Positions 7,063 through 14,905 of a stretch of DNA of 21,551 nucleotides are shown here, piece after piece. The position numbers and the translations under genes were made by a program. Origin of the DNA: Acidobacteriota bacterium. GTDB lineage: Bacteria > Acidobacteriota > Terriglobia > Bryobacterales > Bryobacteraceae. The DNA lies in NCBI GenBank assembly GCA_023436715.1, contig JAEZIJ010000253.1, forward strand, positions 1 to 21,551, in the 5' to 3' direction. Each line of letters starts with the position of its first letter. Position 1 is the stretch's first letter. The notes beneath the pieces were generated by a model that saw only the letters and a list, made by a program, of their open reading frames with translations, ran no database searches and was not told the origin of the DNA.

Positions 7063-8416
7063 CCTATTCCTGTTTGCTGTTGCGGCGTGCGCGGAACCGG
7101 TTGACTGGATCTGGAGCGCCCGGTACGTGGTTACGATGGACGGCAGCCGCCGGGTCATCGAGAACGGCGCCGTGGCGATTCGCGGCGACCGAATCGTGGC
7201 TGCCGGCACGCGCGCCGAAATCGACCGCCGCTACCAGGCGAAGCAAAGGCTCGACCGGCCGGACTCGCTGATCTCGCCGGGACTCATCAACACGCACGCG
7301 CACGCGCCCATGTCGTTGTTCCGCGGCATCGCGGACGACCTCCGGCTCCAGGAGTGGCTCGAGAAGTTCATCTTCCCCGCCGAAGCGCGAAACGTGTCGG
7401 CCGATTTCGTGCGCTGGGGAACGCGGCTGGCGTGCCTCGAAATGCTGCTCTCCGGCACGACGACCTACGCCGACATGTACTACTTCGAGGACGTTATCGC
7501 CGAAGCCACGCGCGAGGCCGGTATGCGCGGCGTGCTGGGCGAAACGATTATCGGCTTCCCTGTGCCCGATGCCAAAACGCCGGCCGAGGCGCTCAAATTC
7601 ACCGAGGACTATCTCCAGCGCTTCCGCAACGATCCGCTGATCGTGCCCGCGGTCGCGCCTCACGCGCTGTACACGAATTCCGAGGAGACTCTGCGCGCCT
7701 CCCGCGCGCTCGCGAACCGCTACGGCGTGCCGCTCATCATCCACGTCTCCGAGACGAAGAAGGAGCGCGTCGACGCCCTCGCCAAGTGGGAAAAGACGCC
7801 TGTCGCGGTGCTCGATTCGTGGGGCGTTTTCAATGGGCGGACGCTCACGGCGCACAACGTTTGGGTGGACGACGCCGATCTGGAGATTCTGAAGGTGCGA
7901 GGCGCCGGCCTGGCGCACTGCCCTTCGAGCAATACGAAACTGGCGAGCGGCGTTGCGCCTGTGGTGAAGATGCTTGCGGCGGGAATCGCTGTGGGGCTCG
8001 GCACCGACGGGCCGGCGGGCAGCAACAACGATTTCGACCTTCTCGAAGAGATGGACCTCGCGGCCAAGTTGCAGAAAGTGACGACCGGCGATCCCCAAGC
8101 GCTGCCGGCTATTCAGGCGCTCGAAATGGCGACCATCACCGGTGCGAAAGCGCTCGGCATGGAGAAGGAGATCGGCTCAATCGAGGCGGGAAAGCGGGCC
8201 GACCTGATCACGCTTCGCCTCGACCGCGCCAATGCCGTGCCGCTCTACAACGTGTATTCGCAGATGGTGTATGCGCTGAAAGGCTCCGACGTGGGCGATG
8301 CGATGGTGAACGGCCGCATTCTGCTGCGCGGCCGGCAGCCGCTCACGCTCAATTCGGCCGAGATTCTGGCGAAAGCGCGGGAGTACGGGGTGAAGGTCAA
8401 GGCGTCGTTGAAGTAG
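7043..8416 (+). CDS. Exported amidohydrolase, MTA/SAH (adenosine-type) deaminase-like
   Basis: A 457-residue metal-dependent amidohydrolase of the TrzA/AtzA/MtaD group. Metal and catalytic residues are readable: His85-x-His87 (HAHAPMSLFRG), PHALYT with His207, His234 and Glu237 (HVSETKKE), His271, and Asp322 in LGTDGPAGSNND. The SN(N)D stretch and Glu237 match 5-methylthioadenosine/S-adenosylhomocysteine deaminases, so an adenosine-like substrate is likely. Unlike the usual cytoplasmic members it starts with a hydrophobic signal (1-16) ending in VAAC, a possible lipobox with Cys16; cleavage after ACA is the alternative. The ATG is supported by GAGG 7 bases upstream, although it lies inside cdd; the next in-frame Met (32) would remove the first beta-sandwich strand. 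Last gene of the operon. Some relatives act on guanine or triazines. Confidence 0.82.
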   Translation: MLRLFLSLFLFAVAACAEPVDWIWSARYVVTMDGSRRVIENGAVAIRGDRIVAAGTRAEIDRRYQAKQRLDRPDSLISPGLINTHAHAPMSLFRGIADDLRLQEWLEKFIFPAEARNVSADFVRWGTRLACLEMLLSGTTTYADMYYFEDVIAEATREAGMRGVLGETIIGFPVPDAKTPAEALKFTEDYLQRFRNDPLIVPAVAPHALYTNSEETLRASRALANRYGVPLIIHVSETKKERVDALAKWEKTPVAVLDSWGVFNGRTLTAHNVWVDDADLEILKVRGAGLAHCPSSNTKLASGVAPVVKMLAAGIAVGLGTDGPAGSNNDFDLLEEMDLAAKLQKVTTGDPQALPAIQALEMATITGAKALGMEKEIGSIEAGKRADLITLRLDRANAVPLYNVYSQMVYALKGSDVGDAMVNGRILLRGRQPLTLNSAEILAKAREYGVKVKASLK

Positions 8417-8472
8417 CGGCTCGGAAACAGCATGAAACCACCCGCACCTGGTGGATGACTGATCCGGCCGGC

Positions 8473-8823
8473 TCACAAAGCCGCAACAGCGCTCTCCACG
8501 TCGGGGTAGAAACGGAAAACCCGGTCGAGCCGGGTCACGCGGAAACCTTCACGCACCATGCCGGTGGCGCCGGCCATAACCAGCGCGCCGCCGGACTCGC
8601 CCACTTTGCCCAGGCTGGCGATGAACTTGCCGATCCCCGTGCTGTCGATGTGCGTGAGTCCGCTCAAGTCCACCACGAATTTGCGCCGGCCCTCCTGCAA
8701 AAGCCGCGCAATCAGATCCTCGACGGCGTTGCTTTCGTTCAGCATCATCTTTCCGGTCACCGAAACCACGATGATGCCGGCCGGAGTTTCCTGATGGGAG
8801 ACTTGGAGTCCCGCTGTTTTCAT
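8473..8823 (-). CDS. STAS-domain protein, anti-sigma factor antagonist-like
   Basis: A 116-residue single STAS domain. In the anti-anti-sigma family such proteins bind and release a partner-switching kinase or anti-sigma factor depending on phosphorylation of one serine. Here the conserved segment is VVDLSGLTHIDSTGIG at 50-65, with Ser61 at the phosphorylation position. No kinase, phosphatase or sigma gene lies nearby, so the partner is encoded elsewhere. The ATG at 8823 is chosen because the fold begins there and AAGGA lies 3-4 bases upstream (8827-8831); a longer in-frame start would run through the promoter and into the divergent gene. It converges on the deaminase gene. Confidence 0.88.
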   Translation of the reverse strand: MKTAGLQVSHQETPAGIIVVSVTGKMMLNESNAVEDLIARLLQEGRRKFVVDLSGLTHIDSTGIGKFIASLGKVGESGGALVMAGATGMVREGFRVTRLDRVFRFYPDVESAVAAL

Positions 8824-8832
8824 TAGTCCTTG

Positions 8833-8838
8833 ATTATA
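8833..8838 (-). promoter_or_regulatory. Consensus -10 hexamer for the STAS gene
   Basis: On the minus strand a perfect TATAAT (8838 to 8833) lies 9 bases before the ATG at 8823. The -35 region at normal spacing is poor. If used, transcription starts about two to three bases before the start codon and would leave out the AAGGA that otherwise looks like a Shine-Dalgarno. Confidence 0.4.
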
Positions 8839-8883
8839 CCTGTGAGCTTCAAGGCCGTGTACACTCGTTGGGAGGAAACGCCA

Positions 8884-9861
8884 ATGCAACGCCGCACGCT
8901 TGTGAAATCCGTGGGAGTGGGAGGGTTGTCGATGCTGACAGGTAGCGGGAAAGCCGCGGAGGCCGGCGCCGCCGCGCGCCGCCGCGAACTGTACAGTCTA
9001 CTGGGAGACCTTCCGCCGCGAGATCGTAAGATATCAGTCCGAACGGTGGCAGTCGAGCAGCGCCCGAATTTCGTCCTGGAGAGACTGGTGCTCGACCTTA
9101 ATGGCATCGAGCCGGTTCCGGCGTACTTCATCAAGCCGCATTCGCTCAGGGGCAAGGCGCCCGCCATCCTGTTCAATCACTGGCACGGCGGCGAGTACAA
9201 GCTCGGCAAGGATGAGATGCTGCGGCCGAAGAAGGGCATCCCGTCCTGGGCGGACGCGATCGCGGAACTCGGCTACTCGGCTCTGTGCATTGATGCTTGG
9301 ATGTTCGGCGAGCGCTCCACGGTAACCGAAACGGATCTGTTCAAGCTGATGCTCTGGCGCGGGCAGGTGCTGTGGGGAATGATGGTCTACGATTCGCTGC
9401 GGGCCACGGATTACCTGCTCACGCGCCCCGAAGTAGATGGCACGCGACTGGGGACGGTCGGAATGTCCATGGGAAGCACCATGGCGTGGTGGGTGGCCGC
9501 GCTCGATACGCGGTTCAAAGTCTGCGCCGATATCTGCTGCCTTACGGATTTCGACGCGCTGATCGCGAGCAAGGGCCTGAAGGAGCACGGGATATACTAC
9601 TACGTTCCGGCGTTGCTCAAGCACTTCACGGCGTCGCAGATCAACGCGCTGATCGCGCCGCGCCCGCACATCGGCGTGGCCGGAAACCTCGACGCGCTCA
9701 CGCCGCCCGCGGGACTCGACCGCATCGACCGCGAGTTGAAGCAGGTTTACGCCGCCGCCGGCAAACCGGAAAACTGGAAGCTGCTGCGCTACGAGTGCGC
9801 GCATGAAGAGTTGCCGGAGATGCGGAGGGAAATCACGGCATTTCTGCGGGCGCATTTGTGA
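8884..9861 (+). CDS. Tat-exported alpha/beta hydrolase (acetyl esterase / dienelactone hydrolase-like)
   Basis: A 325-residue alpha/beta-hydrolase. The N-terminus RRTLVKSVGVGGLSML is a clear twin-arginine signal (RRxLxK), so the mature enzyme is probably periplasmic. The nucleophile elbow GMSMG places Ser195; Asp270 (GNLDALTPP) and His307 (CAHEELPEM) complete a plausible triad. HWHGG at 99-103 is the likely oxyanion-hole region. The closest recognisable groups are the acetyl-xylan-esterase and dienelactone hydrolase families, but the substrate is not readable; esterase action on plant or microbial polysaccharide side groups is one guess. The start is fixed by GGAGG at 8871-8875, 8 bases upstream, the best Shine-Dalgarno in the window. 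It is divergent from the STAS gene. Confidence 0.8.
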   Translation: MQRRTLVKSVGVGGLSMLTGSGKAAEAGAAARRRELYSLLGDLPPRDRKISVRTVAVEQRPNFVLERLVLDLNGIEPVPAYFIKPHSLRGKAPAILFNHWHGGEYKLGKDEMLRPKKGIPSWADAIAELGYSALCIDAWMFGERSTVTETDLFKLMLWRGQVLWGMMVYDSLRATDYLLTRPEVDGTRLGTVGMSMGSTMAWWVAALDTRFKVCADICCLTDFDALIASKGLKEHGIYYYVPALLKHFTASQINALIAPRPHIGVAGNLDALTPPAGLDRIDRELKQVYAAAGKPENWKLLRYECAHEELPEMRREITAFLRAHL

Positions 9862-10524
9862 GGAAGTGAATGTCGTCTGGAGCCGACTGGTGCGTCGTAT
9901 CCAGCACGGAGTTTGCGGGTAGGCGCAGCCTCGCCCCCTGGGTCAGCGGCCGGCAGGGGCTGAAGCCCGTGGCTTGGCAAGCGCTTGCGGCACGGCTGAA
10001 GCCGTGCCCTGATACAAGGCCTAAGCCACGGATTTCCACTGCCTGAAGCCGTGCCCTATTTCATCGTTGCGGCTCTCTCGAAAATCTCTCCCCGGGTGGT
10101 CGATCGGCCTGCGAGAATCTGAGCGTGCCGGGTAGGCGCAGCGTCGCCCCTGGGTCAGCGGCCGACAGGGGCTGAAGCCCGTGGCTTGGCAAGCGCTTGC
10201 GGCACGGCTGAAGCCGTGCCCTGATACAAGGCCCAAGCCACGGACTTCCACTTGCCTGAAGCCGTGCCCCATTTTCATCTTGCGGCTCTCTCGAAAATCT
10301 CTCCCCGGATTGGCTCAGGCTGCCCGAGGCTTGAAAGTCTGAGCGTGCCGGGTAGGCGCAGGCTCGTCCCTGGGTTCATCGGCCGACAGGGGGCTGGAGC
10401 CCGCGGCTTGGCAAGGGCTTGCGGCACGGCTGAAGCCGTGCCCTGATACAAGGCCCAAGCCACGGACTTCCACTTGCCTGAAGCCGTGCCCCGATACACG
10501 CGAACGGTTTCGGCGGTTCTTCCG
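9862..10524. repeat. Tandem 213-220 bp repeat array with internal palindromes (block 2)
   Basis: Apart from about 55 bp of unique sequence at the start, this 663 bp stretch is a tandem array. Units start with GGGTAGGCGCAG at 9917, 10130 and 10350, so unit lengths are 213 and 220 bp, with a truncated third unit ending near 10500. Each unit contains a hairpin of the GGGCTGAAGCCC type and the perfect palindrome GGCACGGCTGAAGCCGTGCC (9989-10008, 10201-10220, 10423-10442), then CTGATACAAGGC and a second half copy GCCTGAAGCCGTGCCC. The inter-unit spacer GCGGCTCTCTCGAAAATCTC is shared by units 1 and 2. Open frames here are translations of the repeat, not genes. Confidence 0.93.
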
Positions 10525-10530
10525 TATTAG
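10525..10530 (+). promoter_or_regulatory. Weak -10-like hexamer before the orphan permease gene
   Basis: TATTAG lies 6 bases before the ATG at 10537, with no Shine-Dalgarno in between. The spacing fits a leaderless transcript starting at or next to the start codon. The match to TATAAT is only 4 of 6, so this is tentative. Confidence 0.25.
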
Positions 10531-10536
10531 CGATAT

Positions 10537-12972
10537 ATGAGCATCTCGCGTGATCTGCGTATCGCCGCTCGTGTGTTGCGCCGCGAACCGGGCTTCACCG
10601 TTATCGCCATCCTGATGCTGGGGTTGGGAATAGGCGCCAACACCGCGATTTTCTCGATCTTTGACGGGGTCGTGCTGAAGCCGTTGGCCTACCGCGATCC
10701 CGGTCGGCTGGTCTCGATCCGCGAGGTGATGCCCCGCATCGCGCACCTTTATCCAGCGATCCCCGTCAGCGCGCGCCACTTCGTGGAATTCCGTAAACAG
10801 TGCGCGTCGTTTGAAAGCATGGCGGCCATCATCGGGGCCACCCTGAACCTCACGGGAAGCGGCGAACCGGAGCGCCTCGAAGCGGCGTCCGTCTCACCCA
10901 ACCTGTTCAGGGTTCTGGGCGTGCGCACGGCTCTCGGCCGCGACTTCCTGGATGAAGAGGAACAGCGCGGCCGCAACCATGTCGTCGTGCTGACGCATAA
11001 TCTCTGGCGACGGCGGTTCAACTCGGACCCCTCGCTCATCGGCAAGACCATACAGTTGAACGGGCTGGCCCACACCGTCGTCGGCATCCTGCCTGCCGAC
11101 TTTCGCTACCCGAATCGCAATGCGTTCGGCACCGGCGAGAGCGTGGCGCCCCAATCGGATCTGTTTCGGCCCATCGCTTTTGAGGATGACGAACTGGCCG
11201 AAATCCTGGGGCGCCATAACTACGCCGTGGTGGCGCGCCTGAAGCCCGGCGCCAGCCGCCAGCGAGCCGTCGCGGAACTCGAAGCCGTGCAGCTTCAGAT
11301 GATCAGGCTTGCAGGCGAAAAGACGGAACTCCGGGCTGAGGTGACGCCGCTGCTCGATACCGTGGTGGGCAATACGCGCCGCGGGCTGGTGTTCCTTGTG
11401 TGCGCCGTCGGCGTGGTGCTGCTGATCGTGTGCGTGAATCTCGCAAACCTGCTGCTCGCGCGCGGGGAAAGGCGGAGCCGGGAAGTGGCCGTCCGCACAG
11501 CCCTGGGCGCCGGACGGGCGCAGTTGATACGCTCCGCCCTGGCCGAGGTGGTGCTCGTCGGTTTGGCGGGCGGCGCGCTCGGCCTTGCGGTGGCGTCTTC
11601 GGCGGTAGCAGCGCTGCGCAAGAGCGGCGTAAACATTCCGCGCCTCGATGAAGTGCAGGTGGACACGCGGGTCATGCTGTTTGCGCTCGCCGCGACCGTA
11701 TTCACATGCCTGCTGTTCGGGCTCCTCCCGGCCTGGCGCAGCAGCCGCGCGGACCCGCAGCAGGCGCTCAAAGCGGGCGGCCGCACAGCCACCGAATCGC
11801 GCGGCGGAATGCGTCTCCGCGGCGTGCTGGTGACGGTCGAAGTCGCGCTCAGCGCCGTCCTGCTGATCTCGGCCGGGCTGCTGATGAACAGCTTCGTCCG
11901 GTTGATGCGCGTGGACAAGGGATTCAGCGCACCCACCGTTTTAGCGGTCGATATTGGCATACAGGGCCCGCGGTACGAGAAACGCGACAACAGGGAAAGC
12001 TTCTACCGGCGGCTTCTCGACGACCTCTCGACACGGCCCGGGGTACAGGCTGCCGCCATAAGCACGGCGCTGCCGCTACAGGGCGAAACGTGGATCGATG
12101 CCGCCTATCCGCCCGGCATGCCCGAAAGCGAGGCTACGGCGATCCCGGTCAACGTGAGGTTCGTCAGCGCCGATTATTTCCGGACGATGGGCATCCCGAT
12201 CCGCTCCGGACGCACGTTCGCCGATAACGATCGCGAACGCAGCGCCGTGCTCATTTCCGAACGCCTGGCCGCGCGGCTCTGGCCCGGGAAGGACGCCGCC
12301 GGACGCACATTCAGCCGCGGAAACAACATGAAGTACGAAGTCATCGGGGTGGTGGGCGATGTACGTGCCGAAGCGCACAAAGCGCCGGTCTCGATGATTT
12401 ACCGGCCTTATTGGGACAAGAACTGGGTGCCGTCGAAATCGATTCTGGTGGCCCGGGCAGCGGGAGACCCGCGCTCGGTCGCCGGAGCGATCCGCGCAGC
12501 TGTGCATGCGACAGATCGCGACGTACCGGTGCCGCAGATGCGCACCGTCTCGGAGGTGCTCGACGAATCGGTGGCCGAGCGCCGGTTCCAGATGATGCTC
12601 GTAAGCTCGTTTGCCGCTACCGCGCTGCTGCTGGCGTGCCTCGGCATCTACGGCGTGATTTCGTACTCCGTGGCGCGCCGCACCGGAGAGATGGGGATTC
12701 GGTCGGCCCTCGGAGCGCGACCCGGGGATCTTTACGCGCTGATCCTACGGCAAGGAATGGCTCCGGTTGCCGTGGGGCTCGCCTTGGGGGTCGCGGGGGC
12801 CGTGGCGGCCGGGCGGATGCTGGCGAGTTTTCTGTTTGAGGTCCGCGCCCGCGACCCGTTCACGATCACGGCCGTGGCGGCGCTGCTGGTAGTGGTCGCG
12901 ATAGCGGCATGCCTGCTGCCCGCGCGCCGCGCCGCCCGTGTGGAGCCGACCACGGCACTGAGATACGAGTAG
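10537..12972 (+). CDS. MacB/FtsX-type ABC permease without ATPase (acidobacterial duplicated orphan permease)
   Basis: An 811-residue inner-membrane protein with two tandem halves, each a MacB-type periplasmic domain and an FtsX-like permease domain. The first transmembrane helix is at about 21-43, then a periplasmic domain (about 50-270), three helices near 283-306, 335-360 and 379-401, a fifth at about 428-450, a second periplasmic domain, and three C-terminal helices ending in LLPARRAARVEP. The N-terminus (DLRIAARVLRREPGFT) and the internal duplication are typical of the ADOP family abundant in Acidobacteria. MacB relatives export peptides or lipoproteins with a separate ATPase, but no ATPase gene is adjacent, so substrate and energy source are unknown. 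No Shine-Dalgarno is seen before the ATG. Confidence 0.9.
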   Translation: MSISRDLRIAARVLRREPGFTVIAILMLGLGIGANTAIFSIFDGVVLKPLAYRDPGRLVSIREVMPRIAHLYPAIPVSARHFVEFRKQCASFESMAAIIGATLNLTGSGEPERLEAASVSPNLFRVLGVRTALGRDFLDEEEQRGRNHVVVLTHNLWRRRFNSDPSLIGKTIQLNGLAHTVVGILPADFRYPNRNAFGTGESVAPQSDLFRPIAFEDDELAEILGRHNYAVVARLKPGASRQRAVAELEAVQLQMIRLAGEKTELRAEVTPLLDTVVGNTRRGLVFLVCAVGVVLLIVCVNLANLLLARGERRSREVAVRTALGAGRAQLIRSALAEVVLVGLAGGALGLAVASSAVAALRKSGVNIPRLDEVQVDTRVMLFALAATVFTCLLFGLLPAWRSSRADPQQALKAGGRTATESRGGMRLRGVLVTVEVALSAVLLISAGLLMNSFVRLMRVDKGFSAPTVLAVDIGIQGPRYEKRDNRESFYRRLLDDLSTRPGVQAAAISTALPLQGETWIDAAYPPGMPESEATAIPVNVRFVSADYFRTMGIPIRSGRTFADNDRERSAVLISERLAARLWPGKDAAGRTFSRGNNMKYEVIGVVGDVRAEAHKAPVSMIYRPYWDKNWVPSKSILVARAAGDPRSVAGAIRAAVHATDRDVPVPQMRTVSEVLDESVAERRFQMMLVSSFAATALLLACLGIYGVISYSVARRTGEMGIRSALGARPGDLYALILRQGMAPVAVGLALGVAGAVAAGRMLASFLFEVRARDPFTITAVAALLVVVAIAACLLPARRAARVEPTTALRYE

Positions 12973-13013
12973 GGGCCGGGTCGCCACCCGGGAGCGGGTA
13001 TGCCCGGCCCCTA
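12970..13013. terminator. Strong hairpin between convergent genes, possible bidirectional terminator
   Basis: TAGGGGCCGGG (12970-12980, including the permease stop codon) pairs perfectly with CCCGGCCCCTA (13003-13013) around a 22-base loop that itself contains a CACCCGGG/GCGGGT partial stem. It lies between convergent genes. No T-run follows on either strand, so termination by the classic intrinsic mechanism is uncertain; it may instead protect 3' ends or be a repetitive element. Confidence 0.55.
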
Positions 13014-13019
13014 CAAGAG

Positions 13020-13511
13020 TTACTGATTTGCGGGCGGGGCAGGTTGCTGAGCGACGCCCTTCCTGCTGTGGCGCGCCTCGAACTGGTCCAGTTTCGCCAG
13101 TTGGTCAGGCGTCAACAGTTTGCGGAACTGCTCCTGCGTATTTGCCCGGATCAGCACCAATTCGCCGATCAGCTTGCCCCGGGTCGCCGCGATGGCGTCC
13201 ACCGGCTGACCAGCTTTGATCGCAGCGCGCAGGTCCTGGCGATTCTGTCGGAGCTGCTGCCGGATCGGCTGGGCCTGAGTACGTGCATTCTGATGGAGCG
13301 CTTTGACCTGCGCCTTCTGCGCGTCGGTGAGGCCAAGGTATCCGGCCATCAGGTCACCCATCGCGCTACCACGCCCTCGCATCGCGGCGCGCGGACCCGC
13401 CTGGTGCCGGCAGAACCAGCGGCCTCCGGCGCCCGCCGGCGCTTGCGCAAGCAGCATGCCGCCTGCCGCGGTGCTGAGCACTATCGTTCTGAAAGCTGAC
13501 TTCAGAGTCAT
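13020..13511 (-). CDS. Spy/CpxP-like periplasmic protein with two LTxxQ motifs
   Basis: A 163-residue protein with a signal peptide (about 1-23, LSTAAGGMLLAQA) and an all-helical, basic body. Two LTxxQ motifs are visible, LTDAQ at 61-65 and LTPDQ at 133-137, the hallmark of the Spy/CpxP family of periplasmic chaperones and stress or metal-response proteins. A Gln/Arg-rich helical segment lies between them. The likely role is periplasmic holdase or envelope-stress buffering, inferred from the family only. The ATG at 13511 is preceded by GGAG with a 6-base spacer; the same frame extends upstream into the divergent nfeD gene and that part is rejected. It converges on the permease and diverges from nfeD. 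Confidence 0.82.
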   Translation of the reverse strand: MTLKSAFRTIVLSTAAGGMLLAQAPAGAGGRWFCRHQAGPRAAMRGRGSAMGDLMAGYLGLTDAQKAQVKALHQNARTQAQPIRQQLRQNRQDLRAAIKAGQPVDAIAATRGKLIGELVLIRANTQEQFRKLLTPDQLAKLDQFEARHSRKGVAQQPAPPANQ

Positions 13512-13583
13512 TTTTTCTCCTTCTAAAGCTATAAACGCGGCGCAGCCGGAAAAGTTGGTAAGGCTCTGTAAACCACAGTAAGG

Positions 13584-13592
13584 TGCTATAGT
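13584..13592 (+). promoter_or_regulatory. Extended -10 promoter of the nfeD-slipin operon
   Basis: TGCTATAGT (13584-13592) is an extended -10 element, 9 bases before the TTG start at 13602. There is no clear -35. It lies in the 90 bp divergent gap between the Spy-like gene and nfeD. The spacing suggests a leaderless or nearly leaderless mRNA. Confidence 0.45.
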
Positions 13593-13601
13593 GTTAATGC
13601 T

Positions 13602-14903
13602 TTGAAACGGATGATGCTGGCTCTGGCGTTGACGCTCGCGGCCGCGCAGGCCGTGCCCGGCGGGCCCAAAGTCGAAGCCGTTAACGTGGACGGGGTTGTA
13701 CACCCGATCACGGTCGAGATCATCTCGCGCGCAATCGAGGAAGCCAAACGGGAGGGCGCCCAGATCGTTCTCATCCGGCTGAATACTCCCGGCGGCCTGT
13801 CCGAGGCTACGCGGGAGATCATCGAGAAAATCGTCGCGTCGCCCGTTCCCGTGGTGACCTTCGTGGAGCCGAGCGGCGGACGGGCGGCTTCGGCGGGCTT
13901 CTTCATACTTCAAGCGGGCGACGTTGCGGCCATGGCTCCGGGCACGAACACGGGCGCCGCCACTCCGGTCCTGATGACCGGGCAGATGGATGAGACCATG
14001 GCGCGCAAGGTCAGAAACGACGCCGCCGCTTCCCTACGCAGCCTCACCTCCAAGCGCGGCCGGAACAGCGCTCTGGCCGAACAGACGGTGTTCGAGAGCA
14101 AGTCTTTTACGGACAAGGAAGCGCTGGAGAACAATCTCATCGACCTCGTTGCGGCCGACGATGCCGAACTGTTCCGCAAGCTGAACGGGCGCGAGATCAC
14201 CCGGTTCGACGGACAGAAGCAAACGCTGAACCTGACCGCTCCCGAGAAAGTCGAGTACGAGAAGACCATCCGCGAAGAGATCATCAGCGCCATCGCCGAC
14301 CCGAACCTCGCGCTGGTGCTGCTCGTGCTCGGAGTGCTCGGAATCTATGTGGAATTCAGCGCGCCGGGCCTGATCGTGCCGGGCGTGGCGGGGGCGATCC
14401 TGGTGCTGCTCGGGCTTTCCGCGCTCTCCGTGCTGCCGATTAACTGGGTCGGCGCGACGTTGCTCATCCTCGCCATCGTGATGTTCATTCTGGAAGCCAA
14501 GTTCGTCACGCACGGGATTCTTGCGGTCGGCGGGACGGCAGCCATGATCCTGGGGGCGCTGCTGCTGGTGAAAAGCCCGTTTCCAGAGGCGCGCATCCAT
14601 CCCGGCACGGCAATCGGTCTCGCACTGCCATTCGCGATCATCACCACCTTCCTGGTGTCACTCGTAATCCGCGCGCGCAGGAACAAGGTGATGACCGGAA
14701 CGGTGGGGATGATGGATGAGATCGGGGTGGCCCAGACCCCACTATCGCCTGCCGGAAAAGTGTTCGTGCATGGGGAATACTGGGATGCGGTTTCGTCCCT
14801 GCCTGTCGTGGCGGGCGCGCGCGTGCGGGTCCGCGCCATCGACGGACTGATCCTCAAAGTAGAGCCTGCGGCGGACGGGGATATCCCAGAGAGAGGAGCC
14901 TGA
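13602..14903 (+). CDS. nfeD: NfeD-family membrane serine protease (ClpP-class, long form)
   Basis: A 433-residue protein with a signal sequence (1-17), a ClpP-like protease domain (about 24-230), four to five transmembrane helices (about 282-380) and a C-terminal OB-fold NfeD domain (about 370-427). The nucleophile is Ser97 in GGRAASAGFF, the same number as in the archaeal homologue PH1510, and Lys136 is a candidate for the base of the Ser-Lys dyad. The oxyanion stretch NTPGG is at 61-65. The family cleaves hydrophobic segments of its partner stomatin-like protein, encoded 2 bp downstream here. The TTG start at 13602 supplies the basic n-region (KR) of the signal peptide; the alternative ATG at 13611 would not. 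No Shine-Dalgarno is evident. Confidence 0.9.
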   Translation: MKRMMLALALTLAAAQAVPGGPKVEAVNVDGVVHPITVEIISRAIEEAKREGAQIVLIRLNTPGGLSEATREIIEKIVASPVPVVTFVEPSGGRAASAGFFILQAGDVAAMAPGTNTGAATPVLMTGQMDETMARKVRNDAAASLRSLTSKRGRNSALAEQTVFESKSFTDKEALENNLIDLVAADDAELFRKLNGREITRFDGQKQTLNLTAPEKVEYEKTIREEIISAIADPNLALVLLVLGVLGIYVEFSAPGLIVPGVAGAILVLLGLSALSVLPINWVGATLLILAIVMFILEAKFVTHGILAVGGTAAMILGALLLVKSPFPEARIHPGTAIGLALPFAIITTFLVSLVIRARRNKVMTGTVGMMDEIGVAQTPLSPAGKVFVHGEYWDAVSSLPVVAGARVRVRAIDGLILKVEPAADGDIPERGA

Positions 14904-14905
14904 TT

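Noticed and set aside
8417..8472. Terminator between the deaminase and STAS genes (CCACC/GGTGG stem near 8440)
   Set aside because: The stem is only 5 bp with a 7-base loop and no T-run on either strand, so it is not listed as a feature.
9833..10499. Minus-strand frames encoding repeated peptides of the GLVSGHGFSRAA type
   Set aside because: They are translations of the palindromic repeat units; the same peptide appears wherever the repeat occurs, in step with DNA periodicity, and no ribosome binding sites or domains are present.
13512..13913. N-terminal extension of the Spy-like gene to 13913
   Set aside because: The extension is antisense to nfeD and would bury the signal peptide; the internal ATG at 13511 has a good GGAG.
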